DNA of 62,367 nucleotides from Fimbriimonadaceae bacterium. Lineage in GTDB: Bacteria; Armatimonadota; UBA10988. Of the stretch, positions 26,614-35,182 are shown piece by piece. The translations under genes and the position numbers were made by a program. The stretch's first letter is position 1. The number at the start of each line of letters is the position of its first letter. The stretch covers positions 1 to 62,367 of the forward strand of contig JADZEX010000025.1 of NCBI GenBank assembly GCA_020850355.1, in the 5' to 3' direction. The notes under the pieces are model-generated. The model was not told the origin of the DNA. It did no database searches and worked only from the letters and a program-made list of their open reading frames with translations.

Positions 26614-27080
26614 TCAGCGCGGCACGGTCGCGTCACCGGGGTCGAACTGGCAGTTCTCGATGGTCACTGGCCGGCCCGGCGCCAGACTGAAGGCGCCCCC
26701 CCGGATTGCCGCGCAGGTCGCAGCCGGTGAGGCTGATCTGCGCCGTGTAGGGCATCGCCGGCAGTGCCAGGGCGGCTGGGCCGCTCACCCATGCGCCGGT
26801 CGCCCGGCCGGGCCTGCTCGCGGAGCCGTTCGAGCGCGCGGAGAACCGCGATGCGGGTCGGCCGGCGGGCGGCCTCGCGTTCGTCACTGGCGAGCAGCGT
26901 GACGTTCCGCGGCGGCACCCCGGCCGCCCGGAAGGCAGCCGCCACCGCCCGCGCGTCGGCGACGGCGTATTGCAAGCTGCTGATCCGCTCATCGTCGTAC
27001 TTCTCGACCCCCACGCTGAGCACCAGCGTGGCCGCCGAAAGCGGCCCGCAGAGCAAGACAGCCAACCACAGATGGCGCAT
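26614..27080 (-). pseudogene. Caspase-like gene remnant joined to a beta-helix-type C-terminal remnant
   Basis: From the ATG at 27080 the product reads MRHLWLAVLLCGPLSAATLV (signal peptide), then SVGVEKYDDERISSLQYAVA and a caspase-like (peptidase C14) beginning up to ERLREQARPGDR near 26796. The catalytic His and Cys regions that should follow are missing. The rest of the minus strand, in another frame, encodes a C-terminal fragment (MPYTAQISLTGCDLRGNPGG, then after a frameshift PVTIENCQFDPGDATVPR) ending at the stop at 26614. A G7/C7 run at 26696-26702 carries an extra base relative to the frame that makes sense. Two breaks in 470 bp mark this as dead. It lies directly behind the similarly broken cyclase gene. 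Confidence 0.7.
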
Positions 27081-27309
27081 CACAGGGCCCCCAGTGGTCG
27101 CCCAGACGAGCTGACCGGGAGCGCCATTCCGCCCGGCAGGTTGGCAACCTGCTGCGGCGGCGTAACGTGGCCGTTGCGCGGCAGGCCGGCAGGGCCCGGG
27201 GCGGGGAGGATCTGACGGCCTGTCGCGAACTGCACGCCCGGCCGGGCTGGCCTGGCCGGCCTCTCGGTCAGACGCGCGAGGCGCCGCCCGACGGAAAGCA
27301 GGTAGACCG

Positions 27310-28080
27310 ATGGCAGGCAGACTGGCCGGTAAGATCGCGGTGGTGACGGGTTCGACCAGCGGCATCGGCGCCGGCATCGTGCAACGCTTTGCGGCCGAAG
27401 GAGCGGCGGTCGTCGTGAGTGGCCGCCGCCCGGCCGAAGGCGAATCCGTGGTGGCCCAGATCCGCGCCGCTGGCGGCGAAGCCAGCTTCTGCCAGACCGA
27501 CGTCGCCGTCCCGGCCGACTGCCGCCACCTGATCGCGGCCGCCGGTGAGGCCTATGGCGGGCTCGACATCCTGGTCAACAACGCCGGCATCTTCCCGCGC
27601 TGTCGCTTCTTGGACACGACCGTCGAGTTCTGGGACGAGGTCCTGAACATCAATGTCCGCGGCGCCTTCCTGTGTTGCCAGGCGGCGGTCCCGCTGATGC
27701 AGGCCGGCGGCGGCGGCAGCATCATCAACGTCGGCTCCTGCAACGCCTTCACGACGGGCGACGCGTTGTTCGCCTACGGCGTGTCGAAGGGTGCGCTCTG
27801 GACGTTGACCCAGAACCTCGCCAAGAACCTGGCGCCGCTGCGGATCCGGGCGAACTGGATCTCGGTCGGCTGGGTGCTCACCGAGAAGGAGCTGGAGGTC
27901 CAGGCCAAAGAGGGCCGCACCCCCGACGACCTCCAGGCCGGCGCCGCACAGCGGCCGATGGGTGAGTACAACACGGTGGACGACATTGCCTGGGCGGCGG
28001 TCTACCTGGCCTCCGACGAGGCGATTCGCGTCAGCGGCTCGGACCTCAACGCCAGCGCCGGGATGCGCATCCGGGCCTGA
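27310..28080 (+). CDS. Short-chain dehydrogenase/reductase (SDR)
   Basis: The 256-residue protein has the classical SDR layout: NAD(P)-binding TGSTSGIG (residues 13-20), NNAG (90-93), and catalytic Ser143, Tyr156 and Lys160 (YGVSK). Length and motif spacing are those of a classical SDR oxidoreductase such as a sugar or ketone reductase. The basic residues following the first strand (SGRRPAEG) suggest NADP(H) preference, which is inference. No substrate can be assigned. It is followed by a beta-helix gene 34 bp downstream on the same strand, and the two probably form a small operon. The region 27081-27309 upstream has no recognisable gene. Confidence 0.92.
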   Translation: MAGRLAGKIAVVTGSTSGIGAGIVQRFAAEGAAVVVSGRRPAEGESVVAQIRAAGGEASFCQTDVAVPADCRHLIAAAGEAYGGLDILVNNAGIFPRCRFLDTTVEFWDEVLNINVRGAFLCCQAAVPLMQAGGGGSIINVGSCNAFTTGDALFAYGVSKGALWTLTQNLAKNLAPLRIRANWISVGWVLTEKELEVQAKEGRTPDDLQAGAAQRPMGEYNTVDDIAWAAVYLASDEAIRVSGSDLNASAGMRIRA

Positions 28081-28114
28081 GCGGCGGGGGTCAGAGTAGG
28101 GTCAGGAGCCGGGC

Positions 28115-29836
28115 ATGACGAGCGCTCGCGGGACCTGGCTGGTCTTGCTCTGGATGGTGGGCCGGGCCGGTGCCGCGGTCTGGTGGGTCAGCCCGGCGGG
28201 GTCGGATCAGGCGGCCGGCACCGCAACGCAGCCGTGGCGGACGGTCCAGGCTGCCGCCAGCCGGGCGAGGGCGGGGGACACCGTCTTCGTCACCGCCGGG
28301 CAGTATCCCGAGCGGGTCCGTCTGACCAGCGGCGGGGCGGCCGGCGCGCCGCTCAGCCTGGTGGCGCGTGGTGCGGTGCAGGTGGCCGGGTTCGATCTCG
28401 AGCAGGTCAGCCATGTGCGGCTGGTCGGCTTCGAGATCACCGGGGTCGCGCCTGGCAATTACGGGATCTTCCTGGCCGACGCCCACCACTGCGAGCTGCT
28501 CCACAACACCATCCATCACGTCCCGCTCGGCGCACTGCGGTTCTACCAGGGCCGGCCGTGCCACCACAACGTCGTGCGCGGCAACCGCATCAGCTACACC
28601 GGCCACGGTGGACGCGGCGAGCTGGCGCTGACCATCAGCGGCGACCAGAATCTGATCGAGCACAACGACCTCTCGCACGTCTTCGACTTCGTGGTGATTT
28701 TCGGGCAGCGGAATATCGTGCGTAACAACTACTGGCATGACGCTTATTGGGCCGATCATCCGGGCCAGCAGCCGCACATCGATGGGATCCAACACTACGT
28801 CGGCACCAACTACTTCCCGCGGGTGCTGCAGCGGGCGGTGGTGGAGGCCAATCTGATGGAGGACGTGCCTGACCAGCACACCCACTTCGCGATGCTGGAG
28901 GAAGGCGCCCGGCTGGGGAGTGGTGACCTGCTGTTCCGCCGCAACGTTGGCCGGCGCCTGGGGGGCTACGCGTTGCTGATCGAGGAAGTGCAGCGCGTGC
29001 GGGTGGTCCACAACACCTTTGTCGATCTGTTCCTGGCGGGCCCGCAGCGAGCCTGGTACTGTCTCGGCTACACCGGTGGCGCCGTTGGCGGGCAGGTGCA
29101 GCACAACCTGTTCGTCAACGCCGCACGTCCCGGGGGCCAGGTCTACTTTGCTGACGAGGCCTCGCGGCCGGGCCTGGTGGGCGACTACAACCTGGTCTTT
29201 GGCGGCGGCAACCCGCGCGAGGTGCACGGTCTGGTCGACCGCGATCCGCTGCTGACCGGCGTCGCGGAGGGCGATTTCGCACCCGCCGCGGGCTCTCCCG
29301 CAAGCGATGCCGGTGGTTCGCTGACGACCACCACCCGCGGCGGCACCGGGACGCTGGTGCCGGTGGTCGACGCCGGCTGCTTCTGCGACGGCTACGGCCT
29401 GGTTGAGGGCGACCGCGTCCGGATCGGCGACGTCGCGGCGGAGCTGGTGCAGGTCGACTACGCGGCCAACACTCTGACCCTCAGCGACCCGGTCGGCTTC
29501 GCAGCGGGCACGCCGGTGACCTACGACTACGCCGGCGCCGGCCCCGACCTAGGCGCGGTGGAGGTCGGCGAGAGCCGCGCGCCGCTGCGCCTGACCGCGG
29601 TCACCGCACGCCGCACCGCGGGCGGGCTGGAGGTCACCGCGCAGTTGCCGCGCCCGGCGGCCGCGCGCCATGTCGAGTTGTGGGCCAACGGCCGCCCGGT
29701 CGCCCGCAGCCGGCCCGAGGCAGTGCTGCTCCGCTGGGACGACCGCGCCGAGCCGGCGGCCGACCTGCTGCTCCGCGCCTACGCCGCCGAACCGAGCCGG
29801 GTGCTCTGGGTCGATGCCCCGGTGCCGGGGTCGTGA
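28115..29836 (+). CDS. Secreted right-handed parallel beta-helix protein, third copy
   Basis: The 573-residue protein starts at the ATG at 28115, with AGGAG about nine bases upstream. The signal peptide (MTSARGTWLVLLWMVGRAGA) precedes the beta-helix opening WWVSPAGSDQAAGTATQPWR and ADTVFVTAGQYPERV-like text. Parallel helix repeats (CELLHNTIHHVPLGALRFYQ, NLIEHNDLSHVFDFVVIF, NIVRNNYWHDAYW, VEANLMEDVPDQH) run to about residue 330, and a C-terminal immunoglobulin-like region follows. The protein is similar in layout to the two others in this window but not a close duplicate. It is likely exported and binds or processes polysaccharide; no catalytic residues can be assigned. Confidence 0.88.
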   Translation: MTSARGTWLVLLWMVGRAGAAVWWVSPAGSDQAAGTATQPWRTVQAAASRARAGDTVFVTAGQYPERVRLTSGGAAGAPLSLVARGAVQVAGFDLEQVSHVRLVGFEITGVAPGNYGIFLADAHHCELLHNTIHHVPLGALRFYQGRPCHHNVVRGNRISYTGHGGRGELALTISGDQNLIEHNDLSHVFDFVVIFGQRNIVRNNYWHDAYWADHPGQQPHIDGIQHYVGTNYFPRVLQRAVVEANLMEDVPDQHTHFAMLEEGARLGSGDLLFRRNVGRRLGGYALLIEEVQRVRVVHNTFVDLFLAGPQRAWYCLGYTGGAVGGQVQHNLFVNAARPGGQVYFADEASRPGLVGDYNLVFGGGNPREVHGLVDRDPLLTGVAEGDFAPAAGSPASDAGGSLTTTTRGGTGTLVPVVDAGCFCDGYGLVEGDRVRIGDVAAELVQVDYAANTLTLSDPVGFAAGTPVTYDYAGAGPDLGAVEVGESRAPLRLTAVTARRTAGGLEVTAQLPRPAAARHVELWANGRPVARSRPEAVLLRWDDRAEPAADLLLRAYAAEPSRVLWVDAPVPGS

Positions 29837-29979
29837 AGTGGTTGCCCGTCGGTCCAGGCACTCGGTAGTCTGCCCGCCTTTGTGACGGCCGCCATACTGT
29901 GCCGTCCCCGCCGCCACCCTACGCGCAAGCGCGCGCGGCGTCAGCATAGCAGTGCGGCCGACCTGGCCGGGGATGCTCG

Positions 29980-32793
29980 ATGGCGGAGCGGATCGAGGAA
30001 CTGGGCAGCCACAGTCTGGCCTTCGTGGAGGGCCTCTGGGCGGAGTGGGCGGCCGACCCCGCGGCGGTGCCGTTGCGTTGGCGCGAGTACTTCGAAAGCC
30101 AGGTGCAGCCCGGCGGCCAGGTGCCACGCCAGACCGGGCCGAGCCACGCCCCGCGGAGTCTCTTCAACCCTCCGAGCGCTGCGACCAATGGCTACGCCGC
30201 CGGCAGCCACGAGGGCGTCGCCGAGCGGCAGTACCGCGTCGACGAGCTGATCCGCAGCTATCGCGCCCGCGGCCACATGATTGCGCACCTCGACCCGCTG
30301 CAACTTCCGCGGCCGCGGCCACCGGAGCTGGATCCGGCGTACTACGGCTTCACCGCCGAAGACCTTGACCGGCGGGTCGCCACCGCGACCATGGAGGGCG
30401 CTCGCGAGCGGACCCTGCGGGAGGTGCTGGAGACCCTTTACAACACCTACTGCCGCTTCATCGGCGTGCAGTTCATGCACATCGACGACCTCGAGATCCG
30501 GCGCTGGCTGCAGCGCCGCATGGAGGGCACCGAGAACCGCCTGAAGCTGGAGCATCGCGAGCAACTACGGATCCTGACCCGGCTGAACGACGCGGTGATC
30601 TTCGAGGAGTTCGTCCAGAAGAAGTTCCTCGGCGCCAAGAGCTTCAGCCTGGAGGGCGGCGAGAGCCTGATTCCGCTGCTCGGCCTGGCGATCGAAAAAG
30701 CCGGCGCGCAGGGCGTGCAGACGATTGTGATTGGCATGGCCCACCGCGGGCGGCTGAACGTGCTGGCCAACATCATGGGCAAGAGCGCGCAGCAGATCTT
30801 CCGCGAGTTCCAGGACGCCGACCCCGAGCTGCACAAGGGCGGCGGCGACGTCAAGTACCATCTCGGGCACTCCACCACCTGGACCACCAGCGCGGGCCAG
30901 CAGGTTCATCTCAGCCTCTGCTTCAACCCCAGCCACCTGGAGTTCGTCAACCCCGTGGTGCTGGGCCGCGTGCGCGCCAAGCAGGACCGCCGGGGCGACA
31001 CCGCGCGGCAGCGGGGGATGGCGATTCTGATCCACGGCGACGCCGCCTTTGCCGGCGAGGGGGTCAGCCAGGAGACGCTGAACCTCAGCCAGCTCGCCGG
31101 CTACGACACCGGCGGGGCGCTGCACGTGGTGGTCAACAACCAGATCGGCTTCACCACGCAGCCGGCGCAGGGCCGTTCGACGGTCTACGCCACCGACGTC
31201 GCCAAGATGCTGCAGATCCCGATCTTTCACGTCAATGGCGAGGACAGCGAGGCGGTGGCGCAGGTGGTCCGGCTGGCGCTCGACTTCCGCAGCGAGTTCC
31301 GCCGCGATGTTGTGATCGACATGTACTGCTACCGCCGCCGCGGGCACAATGAGGGCGACGAGCCGGCCTTCACCCAGCCGTTGCTGTACGCCGCCATCGA
31401 GCAGCGCAAGTCGGTGCGCGACAGCTTTCTGACCCACCTGCTGCGCCAGGGCGAGGTGACGCGGGAGGAGGCCGCCGCGATCGAAGAGGAGCGGCGGCAG
31501 CGCCTGGAGGCCGAGCTGGCGCGGGCCAAGGCGGACGAGCCCGTGCCGGTGCTGCACCAGTGGTCGGGGAGCTGGAACAACTTCCACGGCGGGCCCGAGA
31601 GCACCGCCGAGCCGGTCGCCACGGCCGTGCCGCTGGAGCGCCTGGCGGCCCTCACCGAGCGGCTGGCGCGGGTGCCGGCGGGCTTCCAGGTGAATCCCAA
31701 GCTGGCCCGTATTCTCGACCAACGCCGCGACATGGGCGCCGGGCAGCGGCCCTGCGACTGGGCCTTGGGCGAGGCCCTGGCCTATGCCACGCTGGCGACC
31801 GAGGGCGTCAAGATCCGCTTGACCGGCCAGGACTGCGAGCGGGGGACGTTCAGCCACCGCCACGCGGTCTGGCACGACGTCGAGGACGACCAGCGGCACT
31901 GCATCTTCAGCGACCTGGATCCGCAGCAGGCGACGGTCGAGCTGCACAACAGCCCGCTCAGCGAGGTCGGGGTGCTCGGCTTCGAGTACGGCTACAGCCT
32001 CAACTGGCCCGAAGGGCTGGTGCTTTGGGAGGCCCAGTTCGGCGACTTTGCCAATGTCGCGCAGGTGATCATCGACCAGTTCCTGTGCAGCGCCGAGGAC
32101 AAGTGGGGCCGGCTGAGCGGACTGGTGATGCTCCTGCCACACGGCTTCGAGGGCATGGGGCCGGAGCACAGCAGCGCGCGGCTGGAGCGCTTCCTGATGT
32201 TGACCGCCGAGGACAACATCCAGATCTGCAACCTCACCACGCCGGCCCAGATCTTCCACGTCCTCCGGCGGCAGGCGTTGCGGAAGTGGCGCAAGCCGCT
32301 GGTGATCATGACCCCCAAGAGCCTGTTGCGGAATCCAGCCGCGACCTGCCCGATCGGCGACCTGGCGACCGGCGGCTTCCAGAAGGTGATCCCCGACCGC
32401 GGCGCCGACCCGGCCAAGGTGCAACGGATCTTGCTCTGCTCGGGCAAGGTCTACTACGATCTGGCCGAGCGCCGGCAGCAGTTGCAGCAGGACAGCGTGG
32501 CGATCGTGCGGGTCGAGCAGCTCTACCCGCACCCGGTCGCCGAACTGGAGGCCGTGCTGGCGCCGTATGCCGCCGGCTGCGAGTGCTGCTGGGTGCAGGA
32601 AGAACCGTCCAACATGGGCGCCTGGCGGTTCATCTGGTTGTCGCACGGCGAACGGCTGGGGCAGCGGTTCCGGTTCCGGGGCATCGCCCGCGAGGAATCG
32701 GCCAGCCCGGCGACCGGCTCGGCGACAGCCCACCGGTTGGAGCAGGAAGCGATCATCGCCGCGGCGGTGGGCACCGCGGCCGGGTCGCGGTAG
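29980..32793 (+). CDS. sucA: 2-oxoglutarate dehydrogenase E1 (ThDP-dependent decarboxylase)
   Basis: The 937-residue protein is a complete SucA. It begins with the E2-binding N-terminal segment (EGLWAEWAADPAAVPLRWRE), then shows the ThDP-dependent core: GMAHRGRLNVLANIMGKS, HSTTWTTSAGQ, FNPSHLEFVNPVV, HGDAAFAGEGVSQETLNLSQ (around residue 352), NNQIGFTTQP, VNGEDSEAVAQVV, and the C-terminal transketolase-like half (SHRHAVWHD, LPHGFEGMGPEHSSARLERF). It oxidatively decarboxylates 2-oxoglutarate and reductively succinylates the lipoyl group of E2 in the TCA cycle. It starts at 29980 behind a weak ribosome binding site. sucB follows 18 bp later in the same operon. Confidence 0.97.
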   Translation: MAERIEELGSHSLAFVEGLWAEWAADPAAVPLRWREYFESQVQPGGQVPRQTGPSHAPRSLFNPPSAATNGYAAGSHEGVAERQYRVDELIRSYRARGHMIAHLDPLQLPRPRPPELDPAYYGFTAEDLDRRVATATMEGARERTLREVLETLYNTYCRFIGVQFMHIDDLEIRRWLQRRMEGTENRLKLEHREQLRILTRLNDAVIFEEFVQKKFLGAKSFSLEGGESLIPLLGLAIEKAGAQGVQTIVIGMAHRGRLNVLANIMGKSAQQIFREFQDADPELHKGGGDVKYHLGHSTTWTTSAGQQVHLSLCFNPSHLEFVNPVVLGRVRAKQDRRGDTARQRGMAILIHGDAAFAGEGVSQETLNLSQLAGYDTGGALHVVVNNQIGFTTQPAQGRSTVYATDVAKMLQIPIFHVNGEDSEAVAQVVRLALDFRSEFRRDVVIDMYCYRRRGHNEGDEPAFTQPLLYAAIEQRKSVRDSFLTHLLRQGEVTREEAAAIEEERRQRLEAELARAKADEPVPVLHQWSGSWNNFHGGPESTAEPVATAVPLERLAALTERLARVPAGFQVNPKLARILDQRRDMGAGQRPCDWALGEALAYATLATEGVKIRLTGQDCERGTFSHRHAVWHDVEDDQRHCIFSDLDPQQATVELHNSPLSEVGVLGFEYGYSLNWPEGLVLWEAQFGDFANVAQVIIDQFLCSAEDKWGRLSGLVMLLPHGFEGMGPEHSSARLERFLMLTAEDNIQICNLTTPAQIFHVLRRQALRKWRKPLVIMTPKSLLRNPAATCPIGDLATGGFQKVIPDRGADPAKVQRILLCSGKVYYDLAERRQQLQQDSVAIVRVEQLYPHPVAELEAVLAPYAAGCECCWVQEEPSNMGAWRFIWLSHGERLGQRFRFRGIAREESASPATGSATAHRLEQEAIIAAAVGTAAGSR

Positions 32794-32811
32794 CAGCAGA
32801 CGGGAGTAACC

Positions 32812-34011
32812 ATGGCGGTCGAACTGATGGTCCCGGAGGTCGGCGAGTCGATCTCCGAGGTGGTGATCTCGAAGTGGCTGGTGGAGCCGGGGAGCTTCGT
32901 CGCCAAAGATGCGCCAGTCGTCGAGATCGAGACCGATAAGGTCACCTTCGAGCTGCCGGCCCCGGCCGACGGCTTCCTGGCCACCATCCTGAAGCCCAAC
33001 GGCAGCGCCGCCGCCGTCGGCGAGGTGATCGGCAGCCTGCAAGAGGCCGACACCGCGGCCGATCCGGCGCCGCCCACGCCGCCCGAGACCCCCGCCACGG
33101 TGATGCCCGCCGCGCGCCGGGCGCTGGCCGCCCACGGGCTGGCCGCCGAGGAGGTCCCCGCCAGCGGCCCCGGCGGCCGGCTGCTCAAGGAAGACGTCGA
33201 ACGCCACGCCGCTGCCCCACCCGCGCCGCCCGTGCCGCCGGTCCCAGCGACACCAGCCACGCCAGCGACGCCGCCCACGCCGCCCGCGGCAGCGCCGGCC
33301 GCCGGCGGTCCGCGCGACACCGAGACCGTGCCGCTGACGCCGATGCGGCGGCGGATCGCCGAGCGGCTGGTGCAGGCGCAACAGACCGCCGCGATGCTGA
33401 CGACCTTCAACGAGATCGATATGTCCGCGGCGATGGCCCTGCGCAAGGAGCAGCAGGAGGCCTTCCAGCAGCGCTACGGCATCAAGCTGGGCTTCATGTC
33501 GTTCTTCGTGAAGGCCGCGGTGGACGCCCTCAAGCGCTTCCCCGAGCTGAACGCCGAGCTCCAGGGCAATGACATCGTCTACCACCATTACTACGACATC
33601 GGGATCGCGGTCAGCGGCAAGAAGGGCCTCGCGGTGCCCGTGCTGCGGAACGCCGAGCGGTTGAGCTTCTCCGAGGTCGAGCTGAAGATCGCCGACTTCG
33701 GGGCCCGTGCCCGTGACAACAAGCTGGAGCTCGACGAACTGGTCGGCGGGACCTTCACCATCACCAACGGCGGCGTCTTCGGCTCGCTGCTGTCGACACC
33801 CATCCTGAACCCGCCCCAGAGCGGCATTCTGGGAATGCACGGCATCAACGACCGCCCGGTCGCCGTCAACGGCCAGGTGGTGATCCGGCCAATGATGTAC
33901 ATCGCCCTGACCTACGACCACCGCATCGTCGACGGCCGCGAGGCGGTGACCTTCCTACGCCGCGTCAAAGAGTGCGTCGAGAACCCTGTGCGGATGCTGG
34001 TGGAGGTGTGA
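32812..34011 (+). CDS. sucB: Dihydrolipoyllysine succinyltransferase (E2)
   Basis: The 399-residue protein contains an N-terminal lipoyl domain (residues 1-77) with lipoyl-lysine in ETDKVTFEL (Lys43), a Pro/Ala linker with the E3-binding subunit domain ([20 protein letters not shown], then [12 protein letters not shown]), a further low-complexity Pro/Ala linker, and a catalytic acyltransferase domain with the HRIVDG motif (His370, Asp374). It transfers succinyl from the lipoyl arm to CoA. GGGAG precedes the ATG. In most organisms lpdA follows directly; here a two-gene insertion separates them, with a gap of only 22 bp between the stop of sucB and the first inserted gene. Confidence 0.96.
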   Translation: MAVELMVPEVGESISEVVISKWLVEPGSFVAKDAPVVEIETDKVTFELPAPADGFLATILKPNGSAAAVGEVIGSLQEADTAADPAPPTPPETPATVMPAARRALAAHGLAAEEVPASGPGGRLLKEDVERHAAAPPAPPVPPVPATPATPATPPTPPAAAPAAGGPRDTETVPLTPMRRRIAERLVQAQQTAAMLTTFNEIDMSAAMALRKEQQEAFQQRYGIKLGFMSFFVKAAVDALKRFPELNAELQGNDIVYHHYYDIGIAVSGKKGLAVPVLRNAERLSFSEVELKIADFGARARDNKLELDELVGGTFTITNGGVFGSLLSTPILNPPQSGILGMHGINDRPVAVNGQVVIRPMMYIALTYDHRIVDGREAVTFLRRVKECVENPVRMLVEV

Positions 34012-34033
34012 GCGGCAGCTCAGGAGAGTGTCG

Positions 34034-35182
34034 GTGAGACTACTAGAACTTACTATTAGTGGCTTCCGTGCGCTTGATAGCATTGCGCTACCGCTTTGCG
34101 ATGACTTCGGCGCGCCACGGCCGCTGACCGTACTGGCAGGACCCAATGGCAGCGGAAAGACGTCGATCCTCTTCGCAATCGTCCAGACGCTGCGAGGTCT
34201 GCTCCGCTACCAGACGGCGCGAGTGCCCCTGCCAGACGACCTCGATGTTCGGCGCACCCGCGCCGATCTCTTGGCGGCGCGGCCTGACGAGGCGCTCTGT
34301 CATCTGACACTGCAGTTCGATGCCGACGAAGTCAGTGCGATCCGCGAGCTGTGGGATCTCTCTGCCGACCAGCACCGTGACAATGAGCAGCAGGCTATCC
34401 GCAACGTGCCGGACCTGCCGAATGGCCGGGTGCAGATCACCTGGGGCTACCCGCCGGAGCGAACGCCCGTCGGTGTGCGGCCGTCCTGGTGGGCTAGGGA
34501 CATCAGTCCGCGCGGCGCCCATCCCTGGCTGTGGGGTTACGGGCTGTTGATCCGCCTCTGGACCAGAGGCCGTCTAGTTGAGCCCAGGCGCTATTTCCAG
34601 GCCGTTGGCGGGTTGCGCTTCTACGGCCAACACCGCGATCTGGCCTCGGAAGTCCAACCGCCCGACGATGCCGACGATGGCCAAATCACGACAGAGCGCA
34701 GCGTCAACTCCGCGGACCTGTCTCTCCGGGAGGTACTGCTCTCCGTTGACCGCCGTCCCGTGAGTGGCGGTGGGTCAGCCGCGCCTGACTCCCCAACAAT
34801 TGCCGAGCTGATCACATCGAAGTTCAACCAGGTATGTGCGCCTCGACGCTACATAGGTGTTAGGTATCCCGGTGGCGGGCCTGTCGGGCACCCATATCTT
34901 GAGCACAACGACAGAACGTATCCGTTGCACTATGCGTCGGCAGGCGAGCAAGTGGTCCTGGACCACCTGGCGCGGCTTAGCTACCCGAGTCCCCTCGGCA
35001 ACGGGATTGTTCTGATGGATGAACCTGATCTGCACCTGCATCCAACTTGGCTTCGACGTTGGTTCCAATTGCTGCCAGAGATTGGCGGGGACAATCAGTA
35101 CATCGTGACCACACAGTCGCCAGTCCTGCGCGAACTCGCGGTCCGGGACAACATTCTGTTTGATCTTGGGGAGCTGGGATGA
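34034..35182 (+). CDS. AAA/ABC-type ATPase of a PARIS-like (AriA-like) pair
   Basis: The GTG at 34034 fits the AGGAG at 34022-34026 (seven-base spacer) better than the GTG six bases earlier. The 382-residue protein has the ABC-type ATPase layout of AAA15/AAA21 and SMC-like proteins: MRLLELTISGFRALDSIALP, Walker A GPNGSGKT (36-43), a degenerate signature SAGEQ (302-306), Walker B MDEPDLHLHP (328-337), and a switch region YIVTTQSP. No nuclease domain is present; the partner encoded next supplies one. It overlaps that partner by ATGA. Third-position GC, judged by eye, is clearly lower than in sucB and lpdA. Similar ATPase-TOPRIM pairs occur as the AriA/AriB anti-phage system PARIS. A defence function is inferred. 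Confidence 0.85.
   Translation: MRLLELTISGFRALDSIALPLCDDFGAPRPLTVLAGPNGSGKTSILFAIVQTLRGLLRYQTARVPLPDDLDVRRTRADLLAARPDEALCHLTLQFDADEVSAIRELWDLSADQHRDNEQQAIRNVPDLPNGRVQITWGYPPERTPVGVRPSWWARDISPRGAHPWLWGYGLLIRLWTRGRLVEPRRYFQAVGGLRFYGQHRDLASEVQPPDDADDGQITTERSVNSADLSLREVLLSVDRRPVSGGGSAAPDSPTIAELITSKFNQVCAPRRYIGVRYPGGGPVGHPYLEHNDRTYPLHYASAGEQVVLDHLARLSYPSPLGNGIVLMDEPDLHLHPTWLRRWFQLLPEIGGDNQYIVTTQSPVLRELAVRDNILFDLGELG

Noticed and set aside
27081-27309. Gene in the gap before the SDR
   Set aside because: No frame with a start, ribosome binding site or domain is visible in these 229 bp.
29837-29979. A possible promoter for sucA (TTGCCC or TTGTGA with CATACT)
   Set aside because: Spacings do not fit a sigma-70 promoter, so nothing definite can be named in this 143-bp leader.
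30565-33921. A minus-strand open frame of over 1100 codons across sucA and sucB
   Set aside because: It is the complementary shadow of high-GC coding DNA. Its product is low-complexity, and the plus strand encodes clear SucA and SucB.
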